A DNA stretch of 64,000 nt from Streptomyces kurssanovii (GTDB lineage Bacteria > Actinomycetota > Actinomycetes > Streptomycetales > Streptomycetaceae). Below the pieces are notes generated by a model. That model worked only from the letters and a program-made list of their open reading frames with translations. It did no database searches and had not been told where the DNA came from. Location: NCBI RefSeq assembly GCF_014649695.1, contig NZ_BMTN01000010.1, positions 1-64,000 on the forward strand, given 5' to 3'. This document shows positions 17,078 through 24,821 of this stretch, one piece after another (position 1 is the stretch's first letter; the number at the start of each line of letters is the position of its first letter). A program made the position numbers and the translations under genes.

Positions 17078-17689
17078 CCACGCGGTGACGTCCAGCTCCC
17101 CGGACGTACCGATGTCCAGGCGGAACGGCAGCCTCTGCGGCCTCTCGCCCTCCTTCGGGGTCACCACCAGGTAGGCGCCTTCGGTGACCGGGTCGAAGGA
17201 CGTCACCCGGTTGTTCCAGTTGAGGACGGACTTCACGCTCTGCCCCGGCATGAGCGTCAGCGGCTTCGGCCCCTGGTCCCGGCCGGCGTCGGTGTACGGG
17301 TGGTCATGGGTGATGGTCAGCTCCAGCGCCTCACGGTCCGCGTCGAGGGCGCCGATCCGGGGGTAGCCGTTGACGTCGTAGGGCCGGGTGCCGCAGTTGG
17401 TCAGCTCGACGACGGTGGCCCGCCGGCCCATGGCCGTGTCGACGACGCCCGTGGTCACCACGACCCCCGAGCGGGGGCACGTGGCCGGGGTGGGCGCCAC
17501 CGAAGGGACCACCGCCGGAGAAGGAGCGCCGTACCGCGGGAACGCTGAGGGATCCAGCCGGTCGGCCTTCACCCTGGAGTCCCGGTCCCCGGACTCACCG
17601 GCGTCGCTCGTCACGCCGCAGCCGGCCAGCACTCCGGCGGCCGCCACAGCGGCCACCACGCCCGCCGCCCGTCCGATCGTCCTCGGCAT
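17057..17689 (-). CDS. DUF4232-type lipoprotein
   Basis: A 210-residue surface lipoprotein. The signal peptide ends in the lipobox LAGC, with the lipidated Cys at residue 24. A low-complexity stretch (about 25-75) is followed by a DUF4232-like beta domain: VVTTGVVDTAMGRRATVVEL, NCGTRPYDVNGYP, and VKSVLNWNNRV. Cys pairs at CPRSG and NCGTRP may form a disulfide. This family is common in actinobacterial envelopes, and its function is unknown. The ATG at 17689 (MPRTIGRA) follows GAGGGGACGG; the upstream in-frame ATG would spoil the signal peptide. Confidence 0.82.
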   Translation of the reverse strand: MPRTIGRAAGVVAAVAAAGVLAGCGVTSDAGESGDRDSRVKADRLDPSAFPRYGAPSPAVVPSVAPTPATCPRSGVVVTTGVVDTAMGRRATVVELTNCGTRPYDVNGYPRIGALDADREALELTITHDHPYTDAGRDQGPKPLTLMPGQSVKSVLNWNNRVTSFDPVTEGAYLVVTPKEGERPQRLPFRLDIGTSGELDVTAWARDLLG

Positions 17690-17804
17690 CCCGTCCCCTC
17701 CCATGGGCCGCCCCCCGCCGATCATGCCAGGGCTTTCCGACCCTGTAGCGCTGCTTCACGGATACCGGAAGCAGATTTCGCTGGAGCCGGGCCCCGGGCC
17801 GCCG

Positions 17805-17810
17805 CAGACT
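17805..17810 (+). promoter_or_regulatory. Candidate -10 hexamer for leaderless dapA
   Basis: CAGACT ends 6 bp before the dapA ATG, which would place the transcription start on the first base of the start codon. There is no ribosome binding site in the last 15 bases before the ATG, in line with leaderless mRNA. The first base departs from the TANNNT consensus, so confidence is limited. Confidence 0.35.
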
Positions 17811-17816
17811 GCTGGC

Positions 17817-18737
17817 ATGACCTCCTCTCCCCCCTTCGGCCGCGCCCTGTGCGCCATGGTCACGCCCTTCACCGCCGACGGTGCCCTCGATCCCGACGGG
17901 GCGCAGAGGCTGGCCGCGGGCCTGGTCGATGCCGGCTGCGACGGCCTGGTGCTGTCCGGCACGACCGGTGAGTCACCGACCACTTCCGACGACGAGAAGG
18001 CGGCGCTCGTGCGGGCGGTCGTCCAGGCGGTCGGCGACCGGGCCGTCGTCGTCGCGGGCGTCGGCACCCCCGACACCCGGCACACCGTCGAGCTGGCGCG
18101 GGCCGCGGAGGCGGCGGGCGCGGCCGGGCTGCTCGTGGTGACTCCGTACTACAGCCGCCCCCCGCAGGCGGCCGTGGCCGCGCACTTCCGGCGGGTCGCC
18201 GACGCCGTGGGCATCCCGCTGATGCTGTACGACATCCCCGGCCGCACGGGCACCCGCGTCGAGCCGGACACGATGCTGCGGCTCGCGGAACATCCGCGGA
18301 TCGTGGCCGTCAAGGACTGCGCCTACGACCTGCTCGGCAGCTCGAAGGTCATCGCGGGCGGCGGCCTGGCGTACTACTCGGGGAGCGAGGAGCTCAATCT
18401 GCCGCTGTACGCGGTGGGCGGCGCGGGGTTCGTCTCCACGGTGGCCAATGTCGCGGCCCCGCAACTACGGGCCGTCCTGGACGCCTACGACACCGGTGAC
18501 AACGCGGCCGCCACGGTGCTGCACCAGGCCACGCTGCCGCTCGTCGAGTTGATGATGGCGTCCGGCCTTCCGGGCACCGTGACCGCGAAGGCACTGCTCG
18601 GCGCGCTCGGCCTGCCCGCCGGGCCGGTGCGCGAACCGCTGCAGCCCGCCGCGCGCGGGGCGGTCGACGGGCTGCTGGCGGCGTACGAGGAGCTGACCGG
18701 CCGGCAGCTCGACGGGGTCCCTCAGTCGCGGACGTAG
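17817..18737 (+). CDS. dapA: 4-hydroxy-tetrahydrodipicolinate synthase
   Basis: A 306-residue class I lyase that condenses pyruvate with aspartate semialdehyde, the first committed step of lysine and meso-DAP synthesis. Diagnostic motifs: substrate loop SGTTGESPTTS, LVVTPYYSRPP, the catalytic Tyr and pyruvate-binding MLYDIPGRTG, and the Schiff-base lysine in IVAVKDCAYD. These separate it from the KdgD paralogue at 7706. The dapD gene lies 2.6 kb downstream, so this may serve the DAP pathway, though streptomycetes usually have more than one dapA-like gene. Its last 16 bp overlap the convergent small secreted protein gene. Confidence 0.88.
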   Translation: MTSSPPFGRALCAMVTPFTADGALDPDGAQRLAAGLVDAGCDGLVLSGTTGESPTTSDDEKAALVRAVVQAVGDRAVVVAGVGTPDTRHTVELARAAEAAGAAGLLVVTPYYSRPPQAAVAAHFRRVADAVGIPLMLYDIPGRTGTRVEPDTMLRLAEHPRIVAVKDCAYDLLGSSKVIAGGGLAYYSGSEELNLPLYAVGGAGFVSTVANVAAPQLRAVLDAYDTGDNAAATVLHQATLPLVELMMASGLPGTVTAKALLGALGLPAGPVREPLQPAARGAVDGLLAAYEELTGRQLDGVPQSRT

Positions 18738-18925
18738 GTGCTGCCCAGAATCGCGGCGTGCTCCAGCACGTCCTCGAGAGGGTCGTCGATCTGCCCTGTC
18801 GAGATCAGGGAGACCCGGTGGCCGTTGTGCGCGTCGGTGTGCGTCTCGTCGGCGTGTGCGGCCCCGTGCGCGGACAGTGCCGCGAACAGGGCGCAGAGGC
18901 CGAGGGTGGTCAGCTTGCTCTTCAT
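18722..18925 (-). CDS. Small secreted protein
   Basis: A 67-residue protein with a clear Sec signal peptide (MKSKLTTLGLCALFAALSAH, predicted cleavage after GAAHA at residue 25), leaving a mature acidic peptide of about 42 residues that starts with a His/Asp-rich stretch (DETHTDAHNGHRVS). It has only one cysteine, inside the signal, and is not a chaplin or rodlin by sequence. The ATG at 18925 has GAGGAAA upstream. The stop lies inside the 3' end of dapA on the other strand, so the two mRNAs overlap by at least 16 nt. Confidence 0.7.
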   Translation of the reverse strand: MKSKLTTLGLCALFAALSAHGAAHADETHTDAHNGHRVSLISTGQIDDPLEDVLEHAAILGSTYVRD

Positions 18926-19234
18926 GTCGTTTCCTCGCCTTGCCCGTTCAGGCAGATCGGTGGGGTGACTCCCCGTGTCCGGACTGCTTATCGGCCTGCG
19001 CAGGCCGAAGTTACGCGGAGTCATACGATCGAGAGCGAGGAACCACTGCTCAGTTGTGGCTGTTCTGATCATGATGCAGGTCAGGGGGCAGCTTGCCCCG
19101 GGGGCCGTCTCGGGGCAGTCTTCGGTGCTCTCTGGGTTCCGGAAGACCCGATCGACGGCGGCCCGGGTGCGCGCCTCGCTGTTCGGCATCAGGTGCGGTG
19201 GGCGGAGCCCGCTGCGGCTGAGCCCGGTCGGCTC
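18926..19234. other. Noncoding gap with a short hairpin
   Basis: A 309-bp gap. No gene is supported; the open frames have no recognisable features. It holds the presumed promoter of the small secreted protein at its left side and a GGGGCA-GCT-TGCCCC hairpin at 19085-19099, possibly a terminator for the leftward gene that ends at 19235. Confidence 0.4.
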
Positions 19235-19672
19235 CTAGTGGCCGTAGATGTGCCCTCGCACTAGTGGGTCGTTCTCCAGGATGAAGTCCGACACCTTCCA
19301 GAACTCGTTCAGCCGCGGGTGCTGCAGGGCCGCTTCGCGATCGAGCTTGAGCCCGAAGAGCGGGCCATCGGGGTGGGCCAGGCCGGCGGTCACAAGCGTG
19401 GAGGCAGGCGTGGTCTGCCCCACCACCGGACCGATGCGGCAGGCGAAGGCGACGTGGTCACTCCACTGGTCAGATCCACCGCCCCACGTCCCGAAGATGA
19501 CGTCTATCCAGGCATCGTGGTCGCGGTCGGTGTGGTGGTAGCAGTTCGCGAAGTACACGGCGTGCGGGGCACCGTCGGCATAGATGAAGTCCCACGCGCG
19601 CTCAATGGGAGCATTGCAGCAGTCGCAGGTGAACTCGCGCGTTTGGCGGTCGGGACCGAAGGTCAGCAGCAT
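19235..19672 (-). CDS. Uncharacterised protein with a CxCC motif
   Basis: A 145-residue soluble protein of less GC-rich composition than its neighbours. Near the N-terminus it has FTCDCCNAPIERAWDFIY, a cysteine cluster that may bind zinc, then a His-rich segment (NCYHHTDRDHDAWIDV) and HVAFACRIGPV. I do not recognise the family. The start is uncertain: ATG at 19672 (MLLTFG) is chosen because the upstream extension is Arg/Pro/Ala-rich filler. It sits in a patch of small orphan genes that may have been acquired together. Confidence 0.55.
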   Translation of the reverse strand: MLLTFGPDRQTREFTCDCCNAPIERAWDFIYADGAPHAVYFANCYHHTDRDHDAWIDVIFGTWGGGSDQWSDHVAFACRIGPVVGQTTPASTLVTAGLAHPDGPLFGLKLDREAALQHPRLNEFWKVSDFILENDPLVRGHIYGH

Positions 19673-19884
19673 GCGCACATGATGCTCGATCCCGCGAGAA
19701 GCGCTCCTGGCGGGTGCCGCGTGCCCCACGCGTGCCCGATCGGTCGGAGGCGGGCGGGGAACCACGGGGAACCAGAGTGACGACGGCACCCCCGCAGGTC
19801 AGCAAACTGCCAGGTCACTGGTGCTCCGGGGCCCAAAGCGCCGGCACCACGCAGCCCCGCCTGACCGTCACGTACCTTGACCGC

Positions 19885-20199
19885 GTGGATGAGGAACCGG
19901 TGGTCATCAAGCTCACGCACGACCAAGCGTTCGTGCTGTCGGACTGGCTCTATGAAGTGATGATGAAGTCCGACAAGCTCGATGCGATCGTCCCGGACCG
20001 CGCCGTCTGGTCAGGTATCTACGCGATCTCCGGCACCCTGGAGAAGTCGCTCGTTGAGATCTTCATGCCTGACTATGGCGGTCGTCTGGAGCAGGCGCGG
20101 CAGCGTTTGCTCGACGCCGTGGGTGGCGACGAGGACGAGGAAGCAGAGGCGACCGAAGGCGTGTCAAGAGAGCCATCTGTCGGTGACATCAGCAGCTGA
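19885..20199 (+). CDS. Small uncharacterised actinobacterial protein
   Basis: A 104-residue acidic protein. It begins (GTG) VDEEPVVIKLTHDQAFVLSD and continues with AVWSGIYAISGTLEKSLVEI, a pattern I associate with a small hypothetical family common in Streptomyces (LT-DEA-VLSDWL ... WS-IYAISGTLEK). It is probably all-helical. The C-terminus is an acidic, disordered tail (GGDEDEEAEATEG). No clear ribosome binding site precedes 19885; an alternative GTG at 19777 would add 36 residues. Function unknown, though such proteins often occur in toxin-immunity or phage-like clusters. Confidence 0.6.
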   Translation: MDEEPVVIKLTHDQAFVLSDWLYEVMMKSDKLDAIVPDRAVWSGIYAISGTLEKSLVEIFMPDYGGRLEQARQRLLDAVGGDEDEEAEATEGVSREPSVGDISS

Positions 20200-20484
20200 C
20201 ACCAACACTGCTGATCGCCAGCGAATCTCGCCGGACTCACGCGGCAGGTTGGACCCAGCAGCGGCGCGGATTGACCGTGGTGCGGGGGGCCACGGACTGA
20301 CCTGATAAAGATGAGGCCAGGCCTCAAGGCTGACTACCACGCGGGGCGTCACCGTCAACCGATGGGCGGCGCCCCACCGGCGTGACTCGGTCGTTGAGAC
20401 TCCGCCGAGCTTGAGTTCGAGGGCATACGGGGGACCGGACCAGCGATCAGGTGATCCGATCGGAGCGGCCTACTATCCCCTCTC
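20200..20484. other. Noncoding gap with promoter of the 20485 gene
   Basis: A 285-bp gap with no supported gene. At its right end TACTAT (20471-20476) is a good -10 hexamer 8 bp before the ATG at 20485, which would give a leaderless or nearly leaderless transcript. The rest shows nothing I recognise. Confidence 0.45.
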
Positions 20485-21051
20485 ATGGCCACAGTGATCT
20501 TGACCGTCGGGCTAGCGTTCATCGGCTACCTGGCGACCTATCTCAATGGACTGCGCCTGACGCAGAGGCAGGCCCGACTGACGCGGGTCAACGTCCAGTT
20601 GAGCGACTTCTACGGTCCTCTGTTCGCGCTGATGGAAGCCAACAGCCGGGCCTACGACACCTTCTCGGAGATGTACGCCCGCCCCGACGGCCGCGATCCC
20701 TTCCACCACGACATACCTCCTACCGAGCAGGAACTCGCCCGGTGGCGCACATGGGCCACAACCGTCTTCATCCCCAACATTCAGGCAATGCGCGACGTGG
20801 TGGTCACGAAGGCCGATCTACTGATCGAGGAGGAGATGCCTTCGGCCCTGCTACAGCTCTGCGCGCATGTCGCTGGATACGAGATCACCGCCGCGCAGTG
20901 GGCCGAGGGCAATTACGAGGAACACCTGTCACTCATACCGTTCCCTGGCCGGGAGCTAAGGGAGTACACCCGCGACCGGTTCTCTCACCTGAAGAGCGAG
21001 CAGGCGAGGCTGCTGGGGCGCCGACGTGGGCACTCAAACCGCCGACGCTGA
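20485..21051 (+). CDS. Membrane-anchored orphan protein
   Basis: A 188-residue protein. One N-terminal hydrophobic helix (VILTVGLAFIGYLATYLNGL) is followed by a long, mostly helical cytoplasmic domain beginning RLTQRQARLTRVNVQLSDFY, with a repeat of charged helices and a basic C-terminal tail (GRRRGHSNRRR). The fold resembles many small membrane-anchored proteins of unknown function in mobile or defence-associated regions. Codon use is visibly less GC-biased (for example cta, gga, aca codons) than the flanking dap genes. The ATG has no ribosome binding site but a -10 hexamer directly upstream. Confidence 0.65.
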   Translation: MATVILTVGLAFIGYLATYLNGLRLTQRQARLTRVNVQLSDFYGPLFALMEANSRAYDTFSEMYARPDGRDPFHHDIPPTEQELARWRTWATTVFIPNIQAMRDVVVTKADLLIEEEMPSALLQLCAHVAGYEITAAQWAEGNYEEHLSLIPFPGRELREYTRDRFSHLKSEQARLLGRRRGHSNRRR

Positions 21052-21213
21052 AGCGGAGGGGCGGAGCCGTGCCACAGCCGTGCCGGAACGGGCGGGGACC
21101 CACCGGGAGTCGGGGTACGCAGAGGCGTGTGCCGTCGACCCCGCTCAAGGCAGGGGAATCGCAGGTCACGCGTGCGATCGCCCCACCTCGCTCCTAAAGC
21201 GGTGCTCGCACAC
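21052..21213. other. Noncoding gap with tRNA-like remnant
   Basis: No gene is supported between 21052 and 21345. Around 21138-21184 the plus strand has an anticodon-arm-like piece (CCCCGCTCAAGGCAGGGG) followed by a segment resembling a decayed T-arm (GCAGGTCACGCGTGCGATCG). Read on the minus strand it gives the GDRTRDL-type peptide often seen as a false ORF over tRNA 3' halves. It does not fold into a functional tRNA. It may mark an old attachment site at the edge of the acquired patch. Confidence 0.25.
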
Positions 21214-21255
21214 GAGCGCCCTCCCGGGCCGTCCTCGGGCCGTGGAAGGGCGCTC
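21214..21255. terminator. Hairpin between the 20485 gene and dapD
   Basis: A perfect 9-bp inverted repeat (GAGCGCCCT at 21214-21222, AGGGCGCTC at 21247-21255) with a GC-rich 24-nt loop lies between two convergent genes and probably terminates transcription from one or both. Confidence 0.55.
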
Positions 21256-21345
21256 AATGGTGACCAACGTCGACAGCTACCGACAGCTCAGCAGCAGGTC
21301 AGGACGTTGATCGATAAGACGGCCGCAGGTCACGGCCGCCGATGA

Positions 21346-22338
21346 TCAGTTGTGGCTGTGCAGCACGTCGTTGAGGCCGCCCCAGACCGCGTTGTTCGGG
21401 CGGGCCTCCACGGTGCCGGTGACCGAGTTGCGGCGGAAGAGGATGTTGCTCGCGCCGGACAGCTCACGGGCCTTGACGATCTGCCCGTCGGGCAGGGTGA
21501 CGCGGGTGCCGGCCGTGACGTACAGGCCGGCCTCGACGACGCACTCGTCGCCGAGCGCGATACCGACGCCCGCCTCCGCGCCGATGAGGCAGCGCTCGCC
21601 GATGGCGATGATCACGTTGCCGCCGCCGGACAGGGTGCCCATGGTGGAGGCGCCGCCGCCGATGTCCGAGCCGTCGCCGACGACGACGCCGGCGGAGATG
21701 CGGCCCTCGACCATCGAGGTGCCGAGGGTGCCCGCGTTGAAGTTGACGAAGCCCTCGTGCATCACGGTGGTGCCCTCGGCGAGGTGCGCGCCGAGACGGA
21801 CCCGGTCGGCGTCGGCGATGCGCACGCCCTTGGGCGCGACGTAGTCCGTCATCCGCGGGAACTTGTCGATCGAGGTGACCTGGAGGTGCAGGCCCTCGGC
21901 GCGGGCGTTCAGCCGCACGGTCTCGACCTGGTCGACGGCGACGGGCCCGAGGCTGGTCCACGCGACGTTGGCGAGGAGGCCGAAGAGGCCCTCCAGGCTC
22001 TGTCCGTGCGGCTTCACGAGCCGGTGGGAGAGAAGGTGCAGACGCAGATAGGCGTCGTGGGCGTCCAGCGGCTTGTCGTCGAGCGAGGCGATGACGGTGC
22101 GCACGGCGACGATCTCGACACCGCGTCGCGCGTCGGGGCCGACGGCCTTCGCGGCGGGGGCGCCGAGGAGCTCCACGGCCCGCTCTGCGGTCAGCCGCTC
22201 GGTACCGGCCGGACCGGGTTCGGCGACGAGCTCGGGAGCGGGGAACCAGGTGTCGAGAACAACGCCGTCGTCGGTGACGGTGGCGAGGCCGGCGGCGACG
22301 GCGCCGGTGGTACGGGGTGCGGAAGACGTGTCGGTCAT
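21346..22338 (-). CDS. dapD: Tetrahydrodipicolinate N-succinyltransferase
   Basis: A 330-residue enzyme that transfers succinate from succinyl-CoA to tetrahydrodipicolinate in lysine/meso-DAP synthesis. The N-terminal alpha/beta domain is followed by a left-handed parallel beta-helix built from hexapeptide repeats ([60 protein letters not shown]). The length and sequence match the actinobacterial DapD group. The ATG at 22338 ([10 protein letters not shown]) is chosen because upstream codons are proline/arginine filler that overlaps the divergent gene. The ribosome binding site is weak. Confidence 0.93.
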   Translation of the reverse strand: MTDTSSAPRTTGAVAAGLATVTDDGVVLDTWFPAPELVAEPGPAGTERLTAERAVELLGAPAAKAVGPDARRGVEIVAVRTVIASLDDKPLDAHDAYLRLHLLSHRLVKPHGQSLEGLFGLLANVAWTSLGPVAVDQVETVRLNARAEGLHLQVTSIDKFPRMTDYVAPKGVRIADADRVRLGAHLAEGTTVMHEGFVNFNAGTLGTSMVEGRISAGVVVGDGSDIGGGASTMGTLSGGGNVIIAIGERCLIGAEAGVGIALGDECVVEAGLYVTAGTRVTLPDGQIVKARELSGASNILFRRNSVTGTVEARPNNAVWGGLNDVLHSHN

Positions 22339-22480
22339 GACAGAAAACCTAACCGCCCTGGTGGCACCCGGGCTAACCGGTCTCAGTTGCCGGGCGCTAC
22401 GGTGTGCCGACCGGGCCGCGGCGACGCCCCGGCCCGCAGGACACGTACAGATGGACGCAGAACATTCGGGGGGACGACCG

Positions 22481-23569
22481 ATGTCATACGGAAGCACGCC
22501 GCCGTACCCAGGACCGGCCGGCCCGCCCGGCCCGCCCGGCCCTCCCGGCTGGGGCGGCTGGATGCCACCGCCGCCCAAGCCGGGCGTCGTACCGCTCCGC
22601 CCGCTCGGTCTCGGCGACATCCTGGGCGGGGCGTTCGCGACGATCGGCCGGCACTGGAAGCAGCTGCTCGGCGTGGCGTTCGCCGCCTACGGTCTGGCGC
22701 TCGCGGCCATCGCCGCGGCGATCGGCATCGCCTACTCGGCGCACGCGAACACGCTCGAGCATGTGCTGGACGCAGATGCCGCGCCCGGCTGGGACGACGT
22801 CGCGCCCGTCGTCTTCACCTTCGGAGCGGTCTACGTCTTCGGTGTCTTCGTGGTGCTCGTCGCCAACGCACTCGTCTACGCGAGCTGCCCCGCCGTCCTC
22901 CAGGACGCGGTGCTGGGCCACCCCTCGACGTTCGGCCGGGTGTGGCGCCGCAGCATGCGACGGGTCTGGTCGGTACTCGGCGCCGTCCTGCTCACCTCGC
23001 TGATCGTGGCGGTCCCCATGGTGCTGATCGGGACGGCCTTCGTGGCCACCGTCATCACCCTCATCACGCTGTCGTCGGAGGCCGGTGGTTTCGGCTGGCT
23101 GATCCTGATCGGCTTCCTCGGTGCGCTGGCCACGGGCCCCCTGGCGGTCTGGCTCTGGGTGAAGTTCTCCCTCGCGCCGGCCGCCGCCGTCTTCGAAGGG
23201 CAGGGAGCCGTCGCCGCGCTGACCCGCTCCTCCCGGCTGGTCCGCGGCGACTGGTGGCGGATCTTCGGGATATCGCTGCTGGCCTACGGCATGGCGGCGG
23301 TGGCGGCCTACGTGATCCAGCTGCCGTTCTCGTTCCTCAACCTCCTCGGCCCGGGCCTCACGGAGGACGTGTCGACGAGCGGTGCCGCGCTGACCGTCGT
23401 CATCACCTCGATGGTCTTCTTCCTCGTCACCGTGCTGATCGGGCAGGCCCTCACGGCCGCGTTCCCACAGCTGGTGGTGAGCCTGCTCTACGTCGACCGG
23501 CGCATCCGCACCGAGAACCTCGCCCCGTCCCTCGCGGAGGCGGCCGCGGCGCCCCCTGCCCCGTACTAG
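22481..23569 (+). CDS. Multi-pass membrane protein (GDPD membrane-domain-like)
   Basis: A 362-residue membrane protein. A proline/glycine-rich cytoplasmic N-terminus (residues about 1-35) leads to [20 protein letters not shown], a signature of the glycerophosphodiesterase membrane-domain/DUF7544-type family. About six transmembrane helices follow, with two internal similarity units ([17 protein letters not shown] and [18 protein letters not shown]). No phosphodiesterase catalytic domain is present, so the function is unknown. ATG at 22481 follows GGGGGGA; an ATG ten codons upstream is possible. It diverges from dapD. Confidence 0.8.
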   Translation: MSYGSTPPYPGPAGPPGPPGPPGWGGWMPPPPKPGVVPLRPLGLGDILGGAFATIGRHWKQLLGVAFAAYGLALAAIAAAIGIAYSAHANTLEHVLDADAAPGWDDVAPVVFTFGAVYVFGVFVVLVANALVYASCPAVLQDAVLGHPSTFGRVWRRSMRRVWSVLGAVLLTSLIVAVPMVLIGTAFVATVITLITLSSEAGGFGWLILIGFLGALATGPLAVWLWVKFSLAPAAAVFEGQGAVAALTRSSRLVRGDWWRIFGISLLAYGMAAVAAYVIQLPFSFLNLLGPGLTEDVSTSGAALTVVITSMVFFLVTVLIGQALTAAFPQLVVSLLYVDRRIRTENLAPSLAEAAAAPPAPY

Positions 23570-23586
23570 GCCCGGACAGGGCCTAG
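23566..23586. terminator. Convergent terminator containing both stop codons
   Basis: CTAGGCCC (23566-23573) and GGGCCTAG (23579-23586) form a perfect 8-bp stem with a 5-nt loop. The TAG of the rightward membrane protein (23567-23569) and the TAG of the leftward VOC gene (complement of 23583-23585) are both within the arms, so each gene ends inside the shared hairpin. Confidence 0.7.
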
Positions 23587-23948
23587 TCGAGCAGCGTCTT
23601 CTTCGGCCTCAGCACACAGAACTCGTTGCCCTCGGGGTCGGCGAGGACGACCCAGGTGGCGTCCTCGCCCTGCCCGACGTCGACCTTGCGGGCGCCCAGA
23701 CCGATGATCCGCTCCACCTCGGCGTCCCGGTCGTCGGGGCTCAGGTCGATGTGGAGCCGGTTCTTGGCTGCCTTGCGCTCCGGCACGGTGAGGAACACGA
23801 TGCCGGGCAGCGCGCTCGGCCCGGCGCCGATGACGATCTCTTCCGGGTCCTCGTAGAGGATGTGCCAGTCGAGCACCTCCGCCCAGAAGCGGGCGAGTTC
23901 CGGGGCGTCCTGGCAGTCGATCGCGATCTGGTACAGAGAAACGGCCAT
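23583..23948 (-). CDS. VOC/glyoxalase-fold protein
   Basis: A 121-residue protein of the vicinal oxygen chelate superfamily: two beta-alpha-beta-beta-beta modules, starting VSLYQIAIDCQDAPELARFW and ending WVVLADPEGNEFCVL. His71 in LHIDLSPDD and Glu in EFCVL are candidate ligands; the first conserved ligand position is not a histidine (AIDCQD), which fits the glyoxalase-like group with antibiotic-binding or unknown roles. The ATG lies inside a perfect 17-bp inverted repeat just downstream of the suf operon, which may limit its translation. Confidence 0.82.
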   Translation of the reverse strand: MAVSLYQIAIDCQDAPELARFWAEVLDWHILYEDPEEIVIGAGPSALPGIVFLTVPERKAAKNRLHIDLSPDDRDAEVERIIGLGARKVDVGQGEDATWVVLADPEGNEFCVLRPKKTLLD

Positions 23949-23979
23949 GCCCGCCAGTGTGCCTGGCGGGCATGGCCGT
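23941..23979 (-). terminator. Perfect 17-bp hairpin at the end of the suf operon
   Basis: Bases 23941-23957 are the exact reverse complement of 23963-23979, with a 5-nt loop. It lies 21 bp beyond the sufT stop and is probably the suf terminator. The left arm also contains the VOC gene start codon (23946-23948), and the right arm holds a mirror-image ATG, so in any read-through mRNA the VOC start would be buried in the stem. Confidence 0.75.
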
Positions 23980-24000
23980 CGCAGTCCGTTGCCGGAAGCG

Positions 24001-24339
24001 TCAGACGTTGAACCCGAGCGCTCGGAGCTGCTCCCGGCCGTCGTCCGTGATCTTGTCGGGGCCCCACGGCGGCATCCAGACCCAGTTGATCTTCAGCTCG
24101 TTGACGATGCCGTCGGTCGCGGCCTTCGCCTGGTCCTCGATCACGTCGGTCAGCGGACAGGCCGCCGACGTCAGCGTCATGTCCAGCGTCGCGACGTTGG
24201 AGTCGTCGATGTGGATGCCGTAGATGAGGCCGAGGTTGACGACGTCGATGCCCAGCTCGGGGTCGACGACGTCGTACAGCGCCTCGCGGACCTCCTCCTC
24301 GGACGCCGGCTTCGTGAGGGTCGTCTCGTTCTCGCTCAT
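24001..24339 (-). CDS. sufT: Iron-sulfur assembly factor SufT (DUF59)
   Basis: A 112-residue MIP18/DUF59-family protein that helps mature Fe-S proteins. Motifs: DPELGIDVVNLGLIYGIHI and the cysteine-containing TLTSAACPLTDVIEDQ (the reactive Cys), with the C-terminal WVWMPPWGPDKITDDG. The ATG overlaps the sufU stop (ATGA), so it is the last coupled gene of the suf operon. A strong hairpin follows. A role in phenylacetate oxidation (PaaD) is unlikely given the context. Confidence 0.9.
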   Translation of the reverse strand: MSENETTLTKPASEEEVREALYDVVDPELGIDVVNLGLIYGIHIDDSNVATLDMTLTSAACPLTDVIEDQAKAATDGIVNELKINWVWMPPWGPDKITDDGREQLRALGFNV

Positions 24340-24809
24340 GCGGTCTTCCTCGCAGCCTTGTCGCGGTCTTCGCCCATCGCCTGGGCCGTCGCGTCCTTCC
24401 ACGCCATCCAGCTCAGCAGCGCGCATTTCACACGGGCGGGGTACTTGGAGACGCCGGCGAACGCGACCGCGTCCTCCAGCACCTCCTCCATCGCGTCGTC
24501 CGGCTCGATCTGCCCCTTGGACTGCATCAGCTCCAGGAAGGTGCCCTGGATCTTCTGCGCCTCCGCGAGCTCCTTGCCGACCAGAAGTTCGTTCAGGACG
24601 GAGGCGCTGGCCTGGCTGATGGAACAGCCCTGGCCCTCGTAGGACACGTCCTCGATACGCGATCCGTCGTACTTCACACGGAGGGTGATCTCGTCGCCGC
24701 ACGTCGGATTGACGTGGTGCACCTCGGCGTCGCCGTCCCGCAAGCCCCGCCCGTGGGGGTGCTTGTAGTGGTCCAGGATGACGTCCTGGTACATCGAATC
24801 CAGCTTCAC
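24336..24809 (-). CDS. sufU: SufU-type scaffold / sulfur-transfer protein
   Basis: A 157-residue IscU-fold protein. The three conserved cysteines are in HHVNPTCGDEI, YEGQGCSIS and ARVKCALLSW, with the aspartate in the NPTCGD loop; the 18-21 residue insertion between Cys2 and Cys3 region is typical of SufU. In Gram-positive bacteria SufU accepts persulfide sulfur from SufS in a zinc-dependent way. It starts 12 bp after sufS and overlaps sufT, consistent with one operon. Confidence 0.93.
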   Translation of the reverse strand: MKLDSMYQDVILDHYKHPHGRGLRDGDAEVHHVNPTCGDEITLRVKYDGSRIEDVSYEGQGCSISQASASVLNELLVGKELAEAQKIQGTFLELMQSKGQIEPDDAMEEVLEDAVAFAGVSKYPARVKCALLSWMAWKDATAQAMGEDRDKAARKTA

Positions 24810-24821
24810 AAGTCGCCGCCT

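Noticed and set aside
21138-21184. A functional tRNA gene
   Set aside because: The segment has an anticodon-arm-like piece and a T-arm-like piece, but the T stem does not pair and no acceptor or D arm is found. Treated only as a possible remnant.
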